A stretch of DNA of 64,000 bases from assembly GCA_013368445.1 (NCBI GenBank), contig JAACJO010000007.1:1736001-1800000 (forward strand), given 5' to 3'. Positions 57,670 through 64,000 of this stretch are shown here, one piece after another (within the stretch, counting starts at the first letter, position 1; the number at the start of each line of letters is the position of its first letter). The position numbers and the translations under genes were made by a program. This stretch comes from Leucocoprinus leucothites. Its lineage: Eukaryota; Basidiomycota; Agaricomycetes; Agaricales; Agaricaceae. The notes under the pieces were generated by a model. That model had not been told where the DNA came from and did not search any database. It worked only from the letters and a program-made list of their open reading frames with translations.

Positions 57670-59132
57670 TTTAGTTCACCTTCATTTGGTTTGGCAGGCA
57701 CAGGAGCTTGAAGCGGTGGTGGACACATGTTGTGATTAGTGAAGGCAAAAGCAGCCGGGTTCTTTTTCAAGAACTTGATGAGGAACTCATACTGAGGGAA
57801 GGCACATTGCACCCACTGGGTGCAGATGGGATAGAGTGGGCAATAGCATAGGATGTGGTGTTGTGTTTCCAGGCAATGGCCACACTGACAGGAATTGGGC
57901 TCGAGGGGGAAGAATCTCTCACAATAAGCTCCAATTGGAGCATGGTTTAGGATAGCCTGAGTTATGCAAGTGCATAATGATGGTGACTTGTTGGCTAGAG
58001 GAACCCAGGTGCCTCCCTTGATGTAAGTAGGGATAAGGAACTTGTGATTCTTTTTTGAAAGAAGGAAACTGTTGCCGCAGTACTTCTTCTTCCAAAATGT
58101 AGACTCCCAGGATTTCTGGCAATCGTTGGTGGCTTTGCATCACAAGAAGTCAAGAGTAGCATCCGTGTGGGGAGGGGCATAGATGTGTGTAGTAGTAACG
58201 TCATTGTGAACTTTGAGGTGGGGCTTCCAATGCCACTTGGATGGGATGTCCCAAAAGTTGATGGATTGAGATGGTTTGGCTGTGAGCCAGTCAGATAGAA
58301 GTCAGCAGACATGGATAGAGTGTGACTGGCTCAAGTGAATAGAAGGGTTAACTACCAACTTGGCTACTGGAAGACAGTCTGTAATGAGAATGATTTTGTT
58401 GCACTGGAGGGAGATGGCTTTGGCGATGCCAATGTGAATGGAGTAGAGTTCAGCATCTGTGGAAGATGCCTGACCACTTGCCTGTTTTGCATGGGAGACT
58501 TGTCGTCCCCCGTGATATAAATGTGCTGCTGAAACCACCTGAACGGAACCTACAAGAGGAACAGAAGCATCAGTAACAACTGAGATACAAGTATGATCAG
58601 AAGAAGAAGAAGAAGAAAAAACAGAATCGAGAGATGATACATGTTTGTACATTTTGTGTTTATCCGAGTAATTACAAGGATGAAAATGAATGGAATCAGA
58701 AAAAATATCCATGAGATGAGATCCAGGCTTGGATTCAGGAGCAAAAGGAGAGAAAGAATCTGAAAGACGAGAGAGAGAACTATCTACATCAATAATAGGG
58801 CCTTTGACTTTAGCTTTTTTGGCCAGAGTGAGAAGGCAAAGTGATTGAGGATGAGGGGAAGAATTAAGAGAGAAACAATCAGATAAAAGACAATGTAATG
58901 CATGGTTTGAAGGTAAAGTGGAAATTTGATACAAAGAATGAATAGCTAATTTATGGAGATGAAGGTGGATGGGAATAAGACCAGCGATACTTTCAGCACC
59001 ACCAGATAGAGAAGTGCGAAAGGTACCAGTTATCCAGAGAGCCGCATGTCTTTGCATGGAAGAGAGGGACTTGAGAAGCGCCTTGTTATGGATGCCCTCA
59101 TAATACCATAGTTGAAAGCCATATGTTGCCAT
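57670..59132 (-). pseudogene. LINE ORF2, RNase H and C-terminal zinc-finger-like region
   Basis: Starts with MATYGFQLWYYEGIHNKALL, typical of the region after the polymerase thumb. RNase H motifs are VVTDASVP (first Asp), STDAELYSIHIGIAKA (Glu in the AELY segment) and KIILITDCLPVAK (second Asp). A stop TGA near 58305 interrupts, then PSKWHWKPHLKVHNDV. The C-terminal motif is CERFFPLEPNSCQCGHCLET, followed by QHHILCYCPLY, a C/H cluster common at the end of such ORF2 proteins. Another stop lies near 58140. Confidence 0.75.
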
Positions 59133-59270
59133 AGGGATAACACATGACCTATATAGAAGTCATTTTTGGAGAGGGAGGAGTCCACAGGTTGAGTTTCCTA
59201 ACATACCCATAGCTTTCACCATGGATAATGCTTTAGTGGAGTAGTACTGAATGTGTTCATGGAACGAGAG

Positions 59271-60843
59271 TCAACAGTCAAAATAGAAACCAAAGTATCT
59301 CCAGAAGGGTTTTGGATGAAGGAGGGGGCCACCAATGTCAGATAAGTCAAGTGGGGGGTTAGAATCATTGTGATGATGAGAGAAATGGAAGACCTCAGAT
59401 TTGTCATATTCAATGACTAATCTGAGGTTGGTGCAAATGGAAGTGATAATAGAGAGTGCTACTTTTGGGGAAGAGATGGTATCAGTATAGTTCTTCACTT
59501 GGGAGATACAAAGCCCATTATCAATAAAAGATAAGAGGGAAGAGGGGATTGATTGTAGACGAGCACATTGGTCGAACATGAACATGAGAGGCACCAAGTA
59601 AAGTACTGAGAGAATGGGTGAGAGGGCTGATCCTTGCCCCACACCAACATCCACATCATGGGCATTAGACAGGAAAGTGTTCCACATAAATTGAGTCAAT
59701 CGACCTATGAGGTAGTGAGAGAAAAAATTTATGAGTTCTGGGGCAAACCCCTGGCATCATAGGATGTCAGTAAGGATATCATGATTTAGGGAAGGGAAGA
59801 ATTGGACAATGTCAAAGGCACAGATGCTAGTGATCATACCTTTGGCCCAACTAGCCCAAATGATGTGAGTAAGGAAAATACCTGCATCCTCAGTGGACTG
59901 TTGAATAACCCCTCCCATTTGATTAGGGTGGAGAGCTCCTAAGGATACTGCTTCAAATTGCATGCGGTGCATGATCATCTTTTTTGATAAGTTTACCTAA
60001 AGTGTTTAGTAGGACAATAGGACGAAATGCTTTAGGAGTATCATAAGTTGGTTTATTCAGCTTGGGAATGATGATAGAGACTGAGTCTTTGAAATAACTT
60101 GGCCAATGAGATAAATGTATGCATGCATTGGCAATAAGAATAATGTTCTTGAGGCACTCATTGTGAGCAACAATGGATTTCAAGTGCTTCCAAGATATAT
60201 GATCAGGTCCAGGTGCTGAAGAGTTAGCGCAAGATGAAAGAGATTCAGTGAGTTCCAGAGCAGAGAAGTCCACCCAGGAACAGGGGGGAAAAGATTTCAT
60301 TTCATTCAAAATATGAGTGCTTACCAGTCGGCCCAATGCAGAGTTATATGACAAGTGTAGTGTATTCCACAAGTCCAGAAGGTCATTGCAGGGGTGTCCT
60401 TGATATCGAATACCCTCAATAGCAGGGAGTTTTCATTGCTTGACCCATTCCATGAGATCCCAGGGTCATTTGTTAGTCAATGCTATTTTGTGAATACAAT
60501 TATCAAAGAAAGAGCATTTGGTGGCTTAAGTAGCCACTCTGAACACTTGCCAGTCCTTTTGGTCCTTGGTTTTCCTGTAAGTAAGTAAAGTCTCAGAGCA
60601 GTGGGGGGTCCACCATTCTTTCAACTGGTTAGTGATCCATACAGTTTTAGAGTTCATGTTCCATGAGTCAGAGAATATGCAGGAAATGGAGTTGGAAATA
60701 GTGTCCAAGCGAGAAGAGGAGTGAATGTTCGAACAATCAATAGCTGCTAGATGCTCTGAGACCTGAGAAATGAAAGTGGTCTCTTCATCGCTATCCTTTG
60801 GCAGTACACATTTTTTATAATTAATATGATCTGGGTGTGTCAA
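59271..60843 (-). pseudogene. LINE ORF2, reverse transcriptase
   Basis: Minus strand. The N-terminal part (THPDHINYKKCVLPKDSDEE) is followed by NSSAPGPDHISWKHLKS, SVSIIIPKLNKPTYD and FRPIVLLNTLGKLIKK. A run of six A near 59985 shifts the frame. The next frame has MQFEAVSLGALHPNQMGG, CAFDIVQFFPSLNHDIL (motif A, catalytic Asp present), GVGQGSALSPILSVLY (motif B) and LLSFIDNGLCIS (motif C: the second Asp of F-x-D-D is Asn). The change removes a catalytic residue. Confidence 0.82.
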
Positions 60844-60860
60844 AGCAGCAACAGGGAGTG

Positions 60861-61151
60861 TAGCGGTGAAGGTAGATGACGTAGTCGAGACTCACTTTTA
60901 CTAGGCAGTAACTGTTATGGGAATTGTATGAGAGTAGTAGTTGTGACTGAGAGAGTAGAATTGACTGTAGAATATTGAAGAAAATACAAGGTATTTATAC
61001 TAAAGAGTTCGAATAATTTCTACTATAAAGAGAGTATTACACCATCATTTCGAGATGGTAAAGGGTATAAGTAAAACATGTATAGTCCGCACAAAGTATC
61101 GGTGCATAAACATAGTGGTATCTAATAATAGAATGCATATGTCATAATTGA
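60861..61151. mobile_element. 291-bp insertion in LINE ORF2 flanked by GAGTG
   Basis: Between the endonuclease and reverse transcriptase blocks, an AT-rich non-coding segment begins after GAGTG (60856-60860) and ends before GAGTG (61152-61156). It separates two parts of one ORF. It is probably a small insertion (solo LTR or other), but its termini (TAGC...TTGA) are not canonical. Confidence 0.4.
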
Positions 61152-61942
61152 GAGTGAACACGCATATAGCAGCATACAGACATGCACGTGATTTCAACAG
61201 GGTGGATCAGGAGGTCAATGAGTAAAGGAGTATAATCCAAAGGCAATCTCAAATTCACATCAATAACATGGGGAGTGAAATCGTTAGCACAAAAAATGAG
61301 ATTGATAACAGAATTGTTATGCTCTTCTATAGAAGAAAAATGGGTTGGAGAAAAAACAGTCAGTGTGGACCTGGTGAGATTGAAACAATCCACTAACTCT
61401 GTTAGAGTTATGGCAGAATGAGAGAGATGGAAAGCCAAGGGATCCCATTTTGGAGAGTGACAGTTGAAGTCACCTCCCATATACACAATATTAGGGATGT
61501 CAACAAAGTTTGTTGAAAGAAAATTGACTGCCAATGATGACAAATCAGAATATATATTAAGGAAATGAATATAATTACCCTGGTTGAATAATCCCAGAAT
61601 TTGAATATCACAGTGATTGATCCACTCCTGTCAAAGAATGGGTCTCATACAAAGCAGACATCTGTGAACATAAGTCAAAGTATGGGGACAGGGGTTATTG
61701 GGCTTAGTAGGGCAAACCATACACAGCCACTTGGGATGGATAGGGGCACCTATGACATTGTCCCCTTCAGGGTTAGTCATAGAAGGTGCCTTGCAGATAT
61801 GATTCCATGGAGGTTCCTGTAGAAATATAATGTCAAAGTCCAGCTTCTTGGACTCAAGAATAGTATCAATAAGGGCATAAGAGCACCCCACATTTTGTGA
61901 ATAGATACAGACAGAAGAAATAACATTGTTCTTACCAGACAT
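61142..61942 (-). pseudogene. LINE ORF2, APE-type endonuclease
   Basis: ATG at 61942, two bases after the ORF1 stop. Motifs: SQNVGCSYALIDTILES, DIIFLQEPPWN (catalytic Glu of the QEP motif), YMGGDFNCHSPKWDP (GDFN-x-H) and LDYTPLLIDL at the position of the S-D-H motif, where His is replaced by Tyr. In-frame TGA near 61631 after MRPIL. This domain nicks target DNA for target-primed reverse transcription. Confidence 0.8.
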
Positions 61943-61944
61943 AT

Positions 61945-64000
61945 TTAAATCACAACTCCACCACTAGAGCAATTGGTGTTGGTGTGGACAGCACATGCAG
62001 TGCATGACTTGGCAGCTTTGTTAGAGTGCCAGGTACAGTTGAACCTGTTTCTCCAGAATGGGCATTTAGTGTTGTTGGCATGGTGACCACCTTTGCAGTT
62101 GAGACACTTGAAGTTCTTGAGATGAGGGCATAGGATACCCTCAGGAGTGGCATCAGGTGGAGGGTTAGATTTGGGATTGGCCTTACAACACCAGGCCATA
62201 GATTGGTGATTCTCAACATGGTGAGGACCACCACAAATTTGACAGCCAGCACCAAGAGTGTGACATGCATGAGTGGGGTGGCCCCACTGCCAACAATTCC
62301 TACATTGCACAACACCAGGGTGCATACTAGTAGCACGGATGGTGCCAACATGTCAACCAAAGTTGATGGTATGGTTGACCAATGTTTTGGCCTTAGTACT
62401 GTTTTGGGAATCCCAGATGTCGAACTATATGACAGCTGTGTCTGACTTGGGGGAGGCTTTCATGATGTGAGGGCAAGCAGCAAGAATGACATTTTCAAAG
62501 AGGGGGGATTGGCTGAGGGCCTGCTCAATAAAAGTGGGAGAGAGAGAATTGGAAGAGTTGGCTACCCAGTATGGAACACCAATGATTTTAAGGAATGATT
62601 TGGAATGTGGGAGATAGGGCTTAATGGGGATAGCATCTCCAAGTTGCTAGGCTTTTTTCAGCCAGGATTTGATGGTGTCAAGATCAGTGGGAGTGGTGAT
62701 GCCCAAAGTGGTGATGGATATTCCGTTGTATGACTCATGGACAGATTCAATGTGGAGTTTGGATTGAGCGGCAGTAAGGCTGCAGTTGCAGAACTCAGCC
62801 ACTTTATTAAAGTCTTTACTGCAATCTGTGATGATGTTTCCCTCAAAGGGGATGAGGACTTGATGATGGATAGGACCATGCATCATCATTTTTGGTTTAG
62901 CATATTGAGCAGTTGAGGTCAAAGGTTTGGACACTTGAGACTGGGTGCTACCAAAACCTGCCTTGTATATGACAAGGACTTTGTTGTATGAGAGTTTGGG
63001 GAAGGCGAGTATCATTCCTCATATCTTGACCCTGTTGATGTTGGGAGAGGTGGAAGAGGAAACCACTGGCTGGACACCCCATTGGGTGGCTTCAGCAAAT
63101 GACATGTTCTTCTTGTTGAAATGTTTTGTAAGGGGTTTGGTGGATGCCTTACAGTCAGGAGGGGGAATAGGGGGCAGCATTTCAAAGGCACCTTTAGGGT
63201 TAAGTTTGGATGGCTGAGCCTCACCATCAGAAGAAGGGTGCCCAACTGAGCGCTTGAAATTTCCATTCCTGTTCCTTGGAGTCACATGGTTGGAAGGTGG
63301 AGGGGGAGCCTAGGAGACATGGATAGGACTGGCAGGCTTAGAAGATGTGATGTCATTCCTTGCCTTTCAGGAGTCTGACACAGATGAGACATCATGTGCC
63401 TTACCAGAAGACAAGATGTCATTCTAGGGGGGAAGGAGTGTGCCCTCAGCAGAAGGGGCTTGGTCGACATTCATGTTGTCATCATCAATGCGAGCTGTAG
63501 AGTTAGTTTGCCCAATGACAATGCCAGACAGGAATAGAGGGGTGGGAATGAAAGATGGGGAAGGTTTACATGCCTTCTTTCCCTTACCCTTACCCTTTGG
63601 AGGGGAGGAAGAGTCCATTATAGGGGTATTGGAAGAGGGGCTGAGATATTGTCTCAGTGCTTCAATGATCAAGAGACTGCTTTCACTATTAATAGGCAAA
63701 TGGTCCCAGCCTGATTCAAACATAGTTGTGAGTAAACAATAAATTGGTTCCCCCATTTGGGGAAACCTAGGGTCTTTCTCACCAGGCTGCAATCCCAGAG
63801 CAGCATGGTGTTTGAAAAAAATTATAATATATTTAAGCGCCTCAAGCACTTTGAAGGCAGCTTCACTGACAATCACAGTTTCTTCGGTGGCTGTGTTTGA
63901 TAGATCCTTAAGATCTGGGAGATGTGGCTGTGCAGGCCTAGATTCCTGCGGCTGTGTAGTGATGTCAGGTGTGACGTCATTAGTATTAAATGATCTAGCA
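61945..64000 (-). pseudogene. LINE ORF1, zinc-knuckle protein, incomplete at window end
   Basis: The minus-strand frame is still open at base 64000, so the start lies outside. Visible blocks: VIVSEAAFKVLEALKYIIIF, KGKGKGKKACKPSPSFIPTP, NNMSFAEATQWGVQ-type segment near 63100, HHQVLIPFEGNIITDCSKDF. C-terminal knuckles: CRNCWQWGHPTHAC, CQICGGPHHVENH, CLNCKGGHHANNTKC. The layout of the last 130 residues parallels ORF1 of the ORF1-only copies, with low identity. At least seven in-frame stops (for example near 63425, 63367, 63308, 63019, 62647, 62430, 62350), all TAG or TGA. Confidence 0.8.

Larger units (their letters stand above)
57670..64000 (-). mobile_element. long LINE-type non-LTR retrotransposon, decayed, ORF1 runs off the window
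   Basis: Minus-strand order: ORF1 with zinc knuckles (64000-61945), apurinic-type endonuclease (61942-61142), reverse transcriptase (60843-59271), RNase H and a C-terminal Cys/His motif (59132-57670). The two-ORF layout with APE-type endonuclease and RNase H is that of the Tad/I-like LINE groups known from fungi. It contains many in-frame stops, at least one single-base frameshift and a 291-bp insertion. Its ORF2 lacks a stop of its own and reads into the complement of copy e, so the 3' end is missing. The 5' end is outside the window. Confidence 0.85.

Overview
The window is nuclear DNA of a filamentous fungus, almost certainly an agaricomycete basidiomycete. Genes are packed and carry many short (about 45-70 bp) GT-AG introns. 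A basidiomycete-type NACHT NTPase is present, and the retroelements look like agaricomycete families. Exon structures below were joined by eye from splice signals and family motifs; most internal boundaries are reliable to a few bases, but none has transcript support.

Positions 1 to about 32,090 are a gene-dense, roughly GC-balanced chromosomal region. In order it holds an ERF4/Golgin-A7-type palmitoyltransferase partner (+), an AP1/Yap1-like bZIP factor (+), Ku80 (-), a SWI/SNF-RSC ATPase of the Snf2/Sth1 type (+), a NACHT NTPase continuous with a cullin N-terminal-like region (-), the INO80 subunit Arp5 (-), nucleoporin Nic96/Nup93 (+), an SMN-like spliceosome assembly protein (-), an F-box protein (-), dolichol-phosphate mannosyltransferase Dpm1 (-) and a small LSm protein of the Naa38/Mak31 type (+). 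Three divergent pairs share short promoters: Ku80/Snf2, Arp5/Nic96 and Dpm1/Naa38.

From about 32,100 to the end no host gene is visible. The DNA becomes AT-richer and is a nest of transposable elements. It starts with a gene-poor AT-rich strip holding a decayed zinc-knuckle (gag-like) frame. Next come several copies of an ORF1-only non-LTR element with gag-like zinc knuckles, one of them split by a clean 361-bp solo LTR. A 14.3-kb Ty3/gypsy element lies on the minus strand (40146-54446) with 1402-bp LTRs, a broken gag-pol and about 4 kb of spliced antisense genes between integrase and the 3' LTR. Three more ORF1-only copies follow, one with poly(A) tail and target-site duplication. The window ends in a long decayed LINE-type element with ORF1, endonuclease, reverse transcriptase and RNase H.

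The two observations I rate highest are the apparent NACHT-cullin fusion (18811-22277) and the family of ORF1-only, HAL1-like non-LTR elements with a common 5' terminus. The retroelements also show transition-only decay (C to T / G to A), which suggests a RIP-like or methylation-deamination process.
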